DNA from: Lewinella sp. IMCC34183 | GTDB lineage: Bacteria; Bacteroidota; Bacteroidia; Chitinophagales; Saprospiraceae | Reading direction: 5' to 3' | DNA: 64,000 bases | Assembly: GCF_003390915.1 (NCBI RefSeq) | Contig: NZ_QMEM01000001.1 | Coordinates: 62,001-126,000, forward strand | Shown here: piece by piece, positions 1 through 7,705 of the stretch | Position numbering within the stretch: position 1 is the stretch's first letter | How the letters are laid out: every line of letters starts with the position of its first letter | Position numbers and translations under genes: made by a program | Notes under the pieces: model-generated | The model's database searches: none | The model's input: the letters and a program-made list of their open reading frames with translations, nothing else | Told to the model about the DNA's origin: nothing

Positions 1-841
1 CATCGACAGTGTCGATGCTTCCGGGCTTATCTGTCTGCAGGTGCACGCCATTTCCGAGGAACTGGCCGGCAAGCAGGTGAAGTGGCGCAACATCCGCATC
101 AAGAACAACGCCACCGAAGCCGACCGCATGGACGCTGTGCTGGCTCCCGTAGAAAACCTGCTCGTCAACCAGCTCTCCGAAGCCGAACGGCGGCAGGGCT
201 GGCGGCTGCTCTTCGACGGACAGTCGACGGACAACTGGCGCGGCGTAAAGCTCGACGAGTTTCCCGCCCGAGGCTGGGAAGTGGCCGACGGCGAACTGCG
301 CGTCCTGGCCGGCAACGGCGGCGAAAGCACCAACGGCGGCGATATCGTAACGAAGGAAACCTTCGGTAATTTCGACCTGATCTTCGAATTCAAGCCCACG
401 GAGGGGGCCAACAGCGGGGTCAAGTACTTCGTGGATCCCGACCTCAATCGCGGACCCGGCTCCGCCATCGGACTTGAGTACCAGATCCTGGACGACGAGC
501 GCCACCCCGACGCCAAGGCCGGCGTACGCGGTAACCGGACCATGGCCTCCCTCTACGACCTGATCCCCGCCAACCCGGTAGACGTTGACCGCCGCAAGGA
601 ATACCGGATCGGCGACTGGAACCGGGGTCGCATCCGGGTCAAGGACGGTAAGGTCGAACACTGGCTCAACGGATACAAAGTGGTCGAGTACGATCGCTTT
701 AGCCAGCTGTTCGACGCCCTCGTCAACTACAGCAAATACAAGGACTGGGAAAACTTCGGGCAGTGGCCCAAGGGGCCTATCCTCCTGCAGGATCACGGCG
801 ACGCCGTGGCCTTCCGTACCATCAAGATTCGTGAGCTTTAA
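1..841 (+). CDS. Tandem DUF1080 (3-keto-disaccharide hydrolase-like) protein, 5' partial
   Basis: The reading frame (codons from base 2) is open to the left edge, so the N-terminus is outside the window. The first ~30 visible residues (ICLQVH, then VKWRNIRIK) match the end of one DUF1080 domain. A second complete DUF1080 domain starts near the motif GWRLLFDGQSTDNWRG and ends with ILLQDHGDAVAFRTIKIREL. DUF1080 is a jelly-roll fold seen in secreted or periplasmic sugar-processing proteins, including 3-keto-disaccharide hydrolases. Repeated domains in one chain are known. The gene ends 11 nt before an exported Gfo/Idh/MocA oxidoreductase, a common pairing for oxidising and cleaving disaccharides. 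A GTG at base 41 lies inside the first domain and is not the real start. Substrate cannot be told. Confidence 0.85.
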   Translation, partial: IDSVDASGLICLQVHAISEELAGKQVKWRNIRIKNNATEADRMDAVLAPVENLLVNQLSEAERRQGWRLLFDGQSTDNWRGVKLDEFPARGWEVADGELRVLAGNGGESTNGGDIVTKETFGNFDLIFEFKPTEGANSGVKYFVDPDLNRGPGSAIGLEYQILDDERHPDAKAGVRGNRTMASLYDLIPANPVDVDRRKEYRIGDWNRGRIRVKDGKVEHWLNGYKVVEYDRFSQLFDALVNYSKYKDWENFGQWPKGPILLQDHGDAVAFRTIKIREL

Positions 842-852
842 ACTACCCGATC

Positions 853-2166
853 ATGTCAAATCGTCGATCCTTCCTTAAGCAATCCGCCCTCACCACCGCC
901 GGCCTTACCGTCGGCCTGCCCCTCAGCAGTCAGGTCATGGGGGCCAACGATACCGTCAACGTGGCGGTTTTTGGGGTCAACAGCCGGGGAAGCTATCTCG
1001 CCCGCACCTTTGCGGGAGCCAAGAACTGCAAGGTGGTCGGTATCGGCGACGTCGATACCCGCGCCATTGAAAAAGGCCAGAAAGCCGTGGTGGACGGCGG
1101 GGGCAAGAAACCCAAAGGAGGACAGGATTTCCGCCGCTTCCTCGACGACAAGAAGATCGATGCCGTAGTTATCGCCACCCCCGATCACTGGCACGCTCCC
1201 ATGGCCATCATGGCCCTGGAAGCCGGCAAGCACGTCTACGTCGAAAAACCCTGCAGCCACAACCCGGCCGAGGGCGATATGCTCGTGGCCAAACAGGCCG
1301 ACACCGGCCTCAAGGTGCAGATGGGCAACCAGACGCGCAGCAGCGTGACCCTGAACAAGGTCGTCAAGGAGATCCATGACGGACTCATCGGCGACGCCTA
1401 CGCCGGCAAGGCCTGGTACGCCGCCAATCGCGGACCCATCGGCGAGCACGAGCCCGCTCCGGTTCCCGAATGGCTCGATTGGGACCTCTGGCAGGGCCCC
1501 GCGCCCCGGCAGGACTTTGACGCCCTGCTCGTCCACTACAAATGGCACTGGTTCTGGAAGTATGGTACCGGCGAGCTGCTCAATAACGGCACGCACGAGA
1601 TCGATATGTGCCGGTGGGCCCTGGGGGTAGAGTACCCCGAGCAGGTCCAGTCCAGCGGTGGCCGCTTCGCCTTTGATGACGCCTGGGAAACCTACGATAC
1701 TCAGCTGGCGAGCTTCAAGTACCCCGGCGGCAAGCATATCCACTGGGACGGCCGCAGCTGCAACGCCATGCCGCTCTGGGACCGCGGCCGCGGCTCCATG
1801 ATCTACGGTACCGAAGGCAGCGTGCTCATGGACCGGGGCGGCTTCATCGTCTACGACCTGGAAGGAAAGGAACTGCGGAAAGAGGACGAAGACGGCAAAT
1901 CGATCAGTATGGACACCACCGGAGGCGGTAACCTCGACGAGCTGCACATCGCCAATTTTATTTCCGGCATCAATTCCGACGAGCAGCTCAACTCGCCCGT
2001 GGCCGACGCAAACCCCAGCGTCACCACCTGCCACCTGGGGAATATGGCCCAGCGCACCAGTTCAGTTCTGGCCATCGACACCGAGACCGGCAAGCCCAAA
2101 AACAGTAGCGAGGCGATCGCCCTCTGGAGCCGCGACTACGAAGATGGCTGGAAACCCACGGTCTAG
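853..2166 (+). CDS. Gfo/Idh/MocA family oxidoreductase with Tat-type signal
   Basis: 437 aa. The N-terminus NRRSFLKQSALTTAG is a twin-arginine signal, so the protein is probably exported folded with its NAD(P) cofactor. The Rossmann segment follows with GVNSRGSYLARTF (Gly-rich loop), and the family EKP motif (YVEKPCSHN, Lys near residue 131) is present. The C-terminal half is the alpha/beta substrate domain with TGELLNNGTHEIDMCRW. The family oxidises or epimerises sugars and polyols. Placed 11 nt after the DUF1080 gene, it probably acts in the same operon on an oxidised sugar or glycoside. The exact substrate is unknown. No promoter is obvious in the short gap. Confidence 0.88.
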   Translation: MSNRRSFLKQSALTTAGLTVGLPLSSQVMGANDTVNVAVFGVNSRGSYLARTFAGAKNCKVVGIGDVDTRAIEKGQKAVVDGGGKKPKGGQDFRRFLDDKKIDAVVIATPDHWHAPMAIMALEAGKHVYVEKPCSHNPAEGDMLVAKQADTGLKVQMGNQTRSSVTLNKVVKEIHDGLIGDAYAGKAWYAANRGPIGEHEPAPVPEWLDWDLWQGPAPRQDFDALLVHYKWHWFWKYGTGELLNNGTHEIDMCRWALGVEYPEQVQSSGGRFAFDDAWETYDTQLASFKYPGGKHIHWDGRSCNAMPLWDRGRGSMIYGTEGSVLMDRGGFIVYDLEGKELRKEDEDGKSISMDTTGGGNLDELHIANFISGINSDEQLNSPVADANPSVTTCHLGNMAQRTSSVLAIDTETGKPKNSSEAIALWSRDYEDGWKPTV

Positions 2167-2202
2167 TTGCCCTTAGCGTACCCGACTCCGCCGGCGTCAC
2201 GC

Positions 2203-2210
2203 TACCTTTG
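2203..2210 (+). promoter_or_regulatory. Bacteroidota -7 element (TACCTTTG) for the ribF fusion
   Basis: The octamer is an exact match to TAnnTTTG and lies 6 nt before the ATG at 2217, so the transcript is probably leaderless. No convincing -33 TTG box is seen. The TTG at the 3' end of this box is in frame with the gene but is part of the promoter, which supports the ATG as start. Confidence 0.6.
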
Positions 2211-2216
2211 CCGCCG

Positions 2217-4256
2217 ATGCAGACCTACTACCGCCTCGACGACCTGCCGCGCTTTCGGCGTGCCGTGATCACCATCGGCAGTTTCGACGGTGTCCACCGC
2301 GGTCACCAGCAACTGCTCAAGCGTATCCGCCGCATGGCCGAGCGGCGCGGTGGCGAGAGCGTGATCATCACCTTCGATCCCCACCCGCGTACGGTGCTGC
2401 AGCCGGAGGACAATAACCTGCGGCTCCTGACCTCCACCCGCGAGAAGATCGCGTTCTGCGCGGAGGAGGGCATCGACCACCTGGTGATCGTGCCGTTTGA
2501 CCGGGCGTTCAGTGAGCAGTCACCCACCGAATACATCGAGCAGTTTCTCGTACGGAACTTCCGCCCCGACCGAATTGTCATCGGTTACGATCACCGCTTC
2601 GGGAAGGACCGGGAAGGCAACGTCGAGTTGCTGCGGTACCTCTCCGCGGAGCACGGATACGAGGTGATCGAGATCGCCGCCCAGGAAGTCGAGGAAATCA
2701 CCGTGAGCTCGACCAAAATTCGCCAGGCGCTTACCGAGGGCGATGTACGCCGCGCCGACCAGTTGATGGGGCGGCCCTACGAACTGACCGGGAAGGTGGT
2801 CCGGGGGCAGCAACTGGGCCGTACCATCGGCTATCCGACGGCCAACCTGCAGCCGGAGCATGCCCTTAAGCTCATTCCCGCTCCGGGCATTTACGCGGTG
2901 CGGGCGGTGATTGATGATTGCCTGTACGAGGGTATGCTGTACATCGGAGACCGCCCCGTCCTCGCCGATGGACGCGGTACGACCGTGGAGCTTCACGTGT
3001 TTGACTTTAGGGGTGACCTGTACGGAAAAACGCTGACCGTCCGCTTCATCGAATACCTGCGCGGTGACCTTGCGCTGCCCGGCATGCAGGCCCTCGGCAA
3101 ACAACTGGAGCGCGACGAGCGCGACGCCCGCGAAGTACTGCGGCAGGACCGGATCGCCAGCGCGGAGGCGCAGGACCGTAACCTGCCTTCCACGGCCGTC
3201 GTCATCCTCAATTACAACGGGCGACCGTACCTGGAAAACTACTTGCCCACGGTGCTGGAGAACCTAATCCCCGGCGCCCGGGCGATCGTGGCGGACAATG
3301 CGAGCACCGACGACTCTGTGGCCTTTTGCCGGGAGCGATTTCCGGACGTGCAGCTGATCGAACTTCCGGAAAACCTCGGTTTCGCCGCCGGCTACAACGC
3401 GGCGCTGCAGGAGGTCGACGCGGAAGTCTACGTGCTCCTGAACAGCGACGTGCGCGTCACCCCGGGCTGGCTGCTTCCCGTGCTCCGCCACTTTGCAAAT
3501 CCGAACGTCGGGGCGGTACAGCCCAAGGTGCTGGCCGAGCACTCCCCCGAATGCTTCGAGTACGCGGGGGCCAGCGGGGGATTTATCGACTTCCTGGGCT
3601 ACCCCTTCTGTCGGGGGCGGCTCTTCGGACATACGGAGCGTGACGAGGGGCAGTACGACTGCCCGATGGAGATCTTTTGGGCTACCGGGGCGGCCTTTTT
3701 CGTCCGTTCGTCCGCCTTCCACGCCATGCGGGGCTTCGAGCCGGAATACTTCGCCCACGCCGAGGAGATCGACCTGTGCTGGCGCATGAAGCGGGCCGGC
3801 TACCGCGTGCTCGTGGAGCCCGAATCCACCGTCTACCACGTTGGTGGCGGCACCCTGGCCTACGATACGCCCAGCAAGGCGTACCTGAATTTTCGCAACA
3901 CCCTCATCACCAGCTTCAAAAACGAGCACGCCACGCGGCTGATGTGGTGGTTGCCGGTCCGCTTGCTGCTCGACGGCGCGGCGGGGCTGCTCTTTCTGAG
4001 CCAGGGGAAGGTGCAGCACATCTGGGCCATCCTGCGGGCCCACTTCGATTTTTACCGCAACCTTCCGCTCTGGGTCTACCGGCGGGCGCGCAGGTCCGAG
4101 GAAATCGAGTCGGGTAGGGTGGGTCCGGCCCGTACCGACGCGGGGCGGGTAGCCGATAGCATTGCGATCCACTATTTCCTGCTGGGGCACCAACGCTACG
4201 CCGAAGTGGTTATTCCGCAGGTGGAAGTGGAGGCCCACGGTGCCCCGGCGAATTAG
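2217..4256 (+). CDS. ribF: RibF (riboflavin kinase/FAD synthetase) fused to a GT2 glycosyltransferase
   Basis: 679 aa from the ATG at 2217. Residues ~1-310 are a complete RibF: the FMN adenylyltransferase part starts with ITIGSFDGVHRGHQQLL and includes the SSTKIR motif, and the riboflavin kinase part has RTIGYPTANLQ and the GxY-type segment PAPGIYAVRAV. It makes FMN and then FAD from riboflavin. Without a stop or frameshift, the chain continues from ~residue 323 into a family 2 glycosyltransferase: AVVILNYNGRPYLENYL, a DNASTDDS loop, the LLNSDVRV metal site and EEIDLCWRMKRAGYR, with a C-terminal hydrophobic patch. The GT2 part resembles rhamnosyl-type transferases that act at the membrane. 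RibF is normally ~310 aa, so this is about twice the usual length. No good internal start was found for a separate GT2. Confidence 0.9.
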   Translation: MQTYYRLDDLPRFRRAVITIGSFDGVHRGHQQLLKRIRRMAERRGGESVIITFDPHPRTVLQPEDNNLRLLTSTREKIAFCAEEGIDHLVIVPFDRAFSEQSPTEYIEQFLVRNFRPDRIVIGYDHRFGKDREGNVELLRYLSAEHGYEVIEIAAQEVEEITVSSTKIRQALTEGDVRRADQLMGRPYELTGKVVRGQQLGRTIGYPTANLQPEHALKLIPAPGIYAVRAVIDDCLYEGMLYIGDRPVLADGRGTTVELHVFDFRGDLYGKTLTVRFIEYLRGDLALPGMQALGKQLERDERDAREVLRQDRIASAEAQDRNLPSTAVVILNYNGRPYLENYLPTVLENLIPGARAIVADNASTDDSVAFCRERFPDVQLIELPENLGFAAGYNAALQEVDAEVYVLLNSDVRVTPGWLLPVLRHFANPNVGAVQPKVLAEHSPECFEYAGASGGFIDFLGYPFCRGRLFGHTERDEGQYDCPMEIFWATGAAFFVRSSAFHAMRGFEPEYFAHAEEIDLCWRMKRAGYRVLVEPESTVYHVGGGTLAYDTPSKAYLNFRNTLITSFKNEHATRLMWWLPVRLLLDGAAGLLFLSQGKVQHIWAILRAHFDFYRNLPLWVYRRARRSEEIESGRVGPARTDAGRVADSIAIHYFLLGHQRYAEVVIPQVEVEAHGAPAN

Positions 4257-4305
4257 CCGTCGTAAAAGGAGGGCAGTTTGGGTAGGGGCTTCCCGCGTGC
4301 TTTTG

Positions 4306-4313
4306 CATCTTTG
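4306..4313 (+). promoter_or_regulatory. Probable -7 element (CATCTTTG) for ilvC
   Basis: The octamer matches TAnnTTTG at seven effective positions, with C in place of the first T. It lies 25 nt before the ilvC ATG at 4339 and leaves a short leader. It is downstream of the end of the ribF fusion. Confidence 0.45.
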
Positions 4314-4338
4314 CCGCGAACACAAAAGCTACCCACTT

Positions 4339-5388
4339 ATGGCAATGTTGAACTTTGGCGGCACGGAAGAGAAGGTCGTCACCCGCGAAGAATTCCCCCT
4401 TGAAAAGGCGCGTGAAGTCCTGAAAGACGAAACCATCGCCGTGATCGGCTATGGCGTACAGGGCCCCGGCCAGAGCCTGAACCTCCGCGACAACGGGTTC
4501 AACGTCATCGTAGGCCAGCGTAAGGGCGGTGCCTCCTGGGATAAGGCCGTCAAGGACGGCTGGGTACCCGGTGAAAGCCTGTTCGAGATCGAGGAAGCCG
4601 CCGACCGCGGAACGATCATCCAGTACCTGCTTTCGGATGCCGCCCAGATCGAAGTGTGGCCGCGGCTCAAGCCCTACCTCACCCCCGGAAAGGCGCTGTA
4701 CTTCAGCCATGGCTTCGGGATCACCTACAACGACCGCACCAAGATCATCGCCCCCGAGGGCGTCGACGTGATCCTGGTCGCTCCCAAAGGATCCGGCACC
4801 AGCCTGCGCCGCCTTTTCCTGGAGGGACGCGGACTGAACTCCAGCTTCGCCATCGACCAGGATGCCACCGGACGCGCCTACGAGCGCGTGGTCGCTCTCG
4901 GCATCGGCGTGGGATCGGGCTACCTCTTCGAAACCGACTTCCAGCGGGAAGTGTACTCCGACCTGACCGGTGAGCGCGGCACCCTCATGGGCGCCATCCA
5001 GGGCATCTTCGAGGCCCAGTACGACGTACTGCGCGCCAACGGCCACAGCCCGTCCGAAGCCTTCAACGAAACGGTGGAGGAACTCACCCAGAGCCTCATG
5101 CCCCTCGTGGCCGAGAACGGTATGGACTGGATGTACGCCAACTGTTCCACCACCGCCCAGCGGGGTGCGCTGGACTGGAAAGACAAGTTCCGGGACGCGG
5201 TCAAGCCCGTCTTCCAGGACCTCTACAAGAGCGTGTCCTCCGGTGAGGAAGCACAGCGCAGCATCGATTCGAACAGCCAGAAGGACTACCGCGTAAAGCT
5301 AGAGGCCGAACTGAAGGAGCTCAGCGACAGCGAGATGTGGCAGGCCGGCCGCACCGTCCGCAAACTGCGCCCCGAGAACGCGGAGTAG
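4339..5388 (+). CDS. ilvC: Ketol-acid reductoisomerase (NADP+)
   Basis: 349 aa from the ATG at 4339. Codons further upstream in this frame run back into the previous gene and are not similar to the family. The Rossmann segment IAVIGYGVQGPGQSLNLRD is present, followed by VGQRKGGASWDKA, which contacts the NADPH phosphate. Later come the knotted-domain segments YLFETDFQREVYSDLTGERG (Mg-binding Asp/Glu) and GMDWMYANCSTTAQRGALDW. The enzyme isomerises and reduces acetolactate or acetohydroxybutyrate in valine/isoleucine synthesis. Length fits a class I enzyme. It stands alone here: no ilvB, ilvN or ilvD is adjacent, though ilvA lies 10 kb away on the other strand. Confidence 0.96.
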   Translation: MAMLNFGGTEEKVVTREEFPLEKAREVLKDETIAVIGYGVQGPGQSLNLRDNGFNVIVGQRKGGASWDKAVKDGWVPGESLFEIEEAADRGTIIQYLLSDAAQIEVWPRLKPYLTPGKALYFSHGFGITYNDRTKIIAPEGVDVILVAPKGSGTSLRRLFLEGRGLNSSFAIDQDATGRAYERVVALGIGVGSGYLFETDFQREVYSDLTGERGTLMGAIQGIFEAQYDVLRANGHSPSEAFNETVEELTQSLMPLVAENGMDWMYANCSTTAQRGALDWKDKFRDAVKPVFQDLYKSVSSGEEAQRSIDSNSQKDYRVKLEAELKELSDSEMWQAGRTVRKLRPENAE

Positions 5389-5392
5389 TTAA

Positions 5393-5450
5393 CCAAAGCG
5401 GGGCGGGGACGTTGTAGGGGCACTGCACCCGCGGCCCCGCCCGCTTTGAT
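5393..5450 (+). terminator. Hairpin after ilvC, possible intrinsic terminator
   Basis: The left arm CAAAGCGGGGCGGGG (from ~5394) pairs with the right arm GGCCCCGCCCGCTTTG (ending ~5448) with one bulge, around a ~25-nt loop. The right arm ends in only a short T run. It may also influence the start of glpD. Confidence 0.45.
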
Positions 5451-5463
5451 TAAACCTTCCGCC

Positions 5464-7143
5464 ATGCAAGCCAGCGCCGCCCGCCGCCGGGTCCTCGACC
5501 AATTAGCCAACCAGTCCTTCGACCTCGTCGTCATCGGCGGGGGAATCACCGGGGCCGGCGTCGCCCTCGATGCCGCCAGCCGCGGATTGTCGGTGGCCCT
5601 CATCGAGCGCAGCGACTTTGCTTCGGGTACCAGCTCGAAATCTACCAAGCTGATCCACGGCGGGCTCCGTTACCTGAAGAACCTGGAGATCGGTCTGGTC
5701 CGCGAAGTAGGCCAGGAACGCGCTGTCGTACACAAGCTGGCACCCCACCTCGTGCGGCCCGAGAAGATGTTGCTCCCCCTCGTGGAGGGCGGCTCCCTCG
5801 GTAAGCTGTCCACCAGCATGGCCCTGTGGGTGTACGACTTTCTGGCCGACGTAGGGGGCGACGACAAGCGCGTGATGCTCAGCAAGGAAGAAACGCTGGA
5901 GCTGGAGCCGTTGCTGCGGGAGGATATCCTGAAGGGCGGCGGCTTCTACGCCGAGTACCGCACGGACGATGCCCGGTTGACCATCGAGAACGTGAAAACG
6001 GCCATGGAGAAGGGGGCGGTAGCCGCCAACTACGTGGAAGCGACCGACTTCGTCTACGACGACGAACGGCAGATCGAGGCCGTCCGTTGTCGCGACCGCT
6101 TCACCGGCGAGGAACTTGTGCTGCGCTGCGCCCACGTCATCAGCTCCGCCGGGCCCTGGGTCGACGACCTGCGGAAGATCGACCACAGCATGAACCACAA
6201 GCGACTTTTCCTCTCGAAGGGGGTGCACATCGTCGTGGCCCGGGAGCGGTTGCCCCTGCAGCACGCCTGCTACTTCGACGTCGCGGACGGCCGGATGTTG
6301 TTTGCCATCCCACGCCTGCGGTCTACGTACATCGGGACGACCGATACGCCCTACACCGGCGATCCGAACGCCGTTCCGGTGTACCTGGAGGACGTCGAGT
6401 ACCTCCTCGACGCTACCAACGCCATTTTTCCGACGGTCGACCTGACGGTTGCCGATGTGGAATCCAGCTGGGCGGGGGTACGGCCCCTGATCTTCGAGGA
6501 GGGGAAGGAAGCCGGAGAGATGTCCCGCAAGGACGAGATATTCGAGAGCGAAAGCGGTCTGCTGAGCATCGCCGGCGGTAAGCTGACCGGCTACCGCAAG
6601 ATGGCCGAACGGGTGGTCGACCGGCTGGGCAAGCAGCTGCACGATGACGGCGACGACCTGGCCGATACCCATACCCGGGAGATCGTGCTCAGTGGCGGTC
6701 CCTTCCGCAACTTCGCCGAAGTGCTCTCCTACGAGCGCGAGATCGTTGGCCAGCTAGACGCCGCCAGCCTCGCCGTGGACCGCGCCGCCTACCTCGTAGC
6801 GAACTACGGAAAGCAAACCCCCCAGATCATCGCGCAGGCCCGCGACCGGAAGGAAACCACCGACGTAGCGCGGCTGGCGGCCGCCGAGGCGGCCTGGTGT
6901 ATCGAGCACGAACTGGCCGTGTACCCGATCGACTGGGTGGAGCGGCGCAGTGGCCGCCTATACTTCGACCTGCCGAGTATCCGTCCCGTGCTGGAGGAGG
7001 TACTCACGGTATTCGCGGAAGCCTTCGACTATAACCAGGAGGACCGCGACCGGGAGCGGCAGCGGGTACTTGACGCGATCGCGTGGGTAAGTACCTTTGC
7101 CCCCGGACCGGGTACCGACAGCGTTACCGCCGAATCCGCGTAA
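5464..7143 (+). CDS. glpD: Glycerol-3-phosphate dehydrogenase, FAD-dependent
   Basis: 559 aa from the ATG at 5464; a TTG at 5446 is in frame but sits in the hairpin arm, so the ATG is preferred. The FAD-binding motif DLVVIGGGITGAGVALDAAS is at residues ~20-40, followed by TSSKSTKLIHGGLRYLKN, typical of GlpD/GlpA. The C-terminal domain (from ~residue 400) contains LVANYGKQTPQII and AEAAWCIEHELAVYPIDW, as in the GlpD C-terminal domain. It oxidises sn-glycerol-3-phosphate to DHAP at the inner membrane and passes electrons to menaquinone. No glpK or glpF is adjacent. Confidence 0.95.
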   Translation: MQASAARRRVLDQLANQSFDLVVIGGGITGAGVALDAASRGLSVALIERSDFASGTSSKSTKLIHGGLRYLKNLEIGLVREVGQERAVVHKLAPHLVRPEKMLLPLVEGGSLGKLSTSMALWVYDFLADVGGDDKRVMLSKEETLELEPLLREDILKGGGFYAEYRTDDARLTIENVKTAMEKGAVAANYVEATDFVYDDERQIEAVRCRDRFTGEELVLRCAHVISSAGPWVDDLRKIDHSMNHKRLFLSKGVHIVVARERLPLQHACYFDVADGRMLFAIPRLRSTYIGTTDTPYTGDPNAVPVYLEDVEYLLDATNAIFPTVDLTVADVESSWAGVRPLIFEEGKEAGEMSRKDEIFESESGLLSIAGGKLTGYRKMAERVVDRLGKQLHDDGDDLADTHTREIVLSGGPFRNFAEVLSYEREIVGQLDAASLAVDRAAYLVANYGKQTPQIIAQARDRKETTDVARLAAAEAAWCIEHELAVYPIDWVERRSGRLYFDLPSIRPVLEEVLTVFAEAFDYNQEDRDRERQRVLDAIAWVSTFAPGPGTDSVTAESA

Positions 7144-7184
7144 CCTTTCCCGGCAGAAGCTGTTTGCCGGGTAAACGACCGGAC

Positions 7185-7652
7185 ATGGCTAGCCCCGAGC
7201 AATCAATTTTCGAACGTCGCGTCGATCCCGTGCTACAGGCAGGCGTGGTGCTGGCGATGGTATTCGTCGTCGACCTGTTCGGCCTGATCATTTCCGGCAC
7301 GGACACGGTGGGCGTCAGTAACCGGTTCCCGTGGCTTTGCGCGGCAAGCTTCATGCTCTTTTTCGCGCTCTTCAATGCGGTACTGAGCGCGGCGGCGGCT
7401 AATACCGCCAAGTACTGGGGGCGCAGCGTATACAGCTTCATGGGGCTTGCCCTCGGTGCCGGACTGCTGGCCTGGGCCTTCAGCGGCCTGACCATCTCGG
7501 AAGCCGGCTCTTACCGCTGGATCTATCTGGTGGTGACCGTCGGATACCTGGTGTTTTTGGGGCTGGTGTCGATGATCAAGAACGTGGTTTCTTTTGCCCA
7601 GCGGGAGGAATGGAACCGGCCGCGCCTAAAAAACCGGGAGCGCGATAAATAG
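7185..7652 (+). CDS. Small four-helix membrane protein, unknown function
   Basis: 155 aa from the ATG at 7185; upstream in-frame codons overlap the end of glpD. Four hydrophobic segments are visible: VLQAGVVLAMVFVVDLFGLI, FPWLCAASFMLFFALFNAVL, YSFMGLALGAGLLAWAFSGL and WIYLVVTVGYLVFLGLVSMI, followed by a basic C-terminus (RPRLKNRERDK). I do not recognise a named family. A perfect 7-bp hairpin (CCCGGCA/TGCCGGG, 7149-7171) lies in the 41-nt gap after glpD and could reduce read-through. Same strand as glpD and mutS2, but co-transcription is uncertain. Confidence 0.75.
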   Translation: MASPEQSIFERRVDPVLQAGVVLAMVFVVDLFGLIISGTDTVGVSNRFPWLCAASFMLFFALFNAVLSAAAANTAKYWGRSVYSFMGLALGAGLLAWAFSGLTISEAGSYRWIYLVVTVGYLVFLGLVSMIKNVVSFAQREEWNRPRLKNRERDK

Positions 7653-7705
7653 ACCAACCATCGGTCCCCACGGCCCGTTTACCTTTCTACATTTTGTGTT
7701 GATTT

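Noticed and set aside
3180-3190. Two separate genes (ribF, then a GT2 gene) instead of a fusion.
   Set aside because: No stop codon, no ATG/GTG start in frame at the junction and no promoter box; kept as a check in the findings.
7149-7171. CCCGGCA/TGCCGGG hairpin after glpD as a strong terminator.
   Set aside because: There is no T run after it on either strand; at most it slows read-through.
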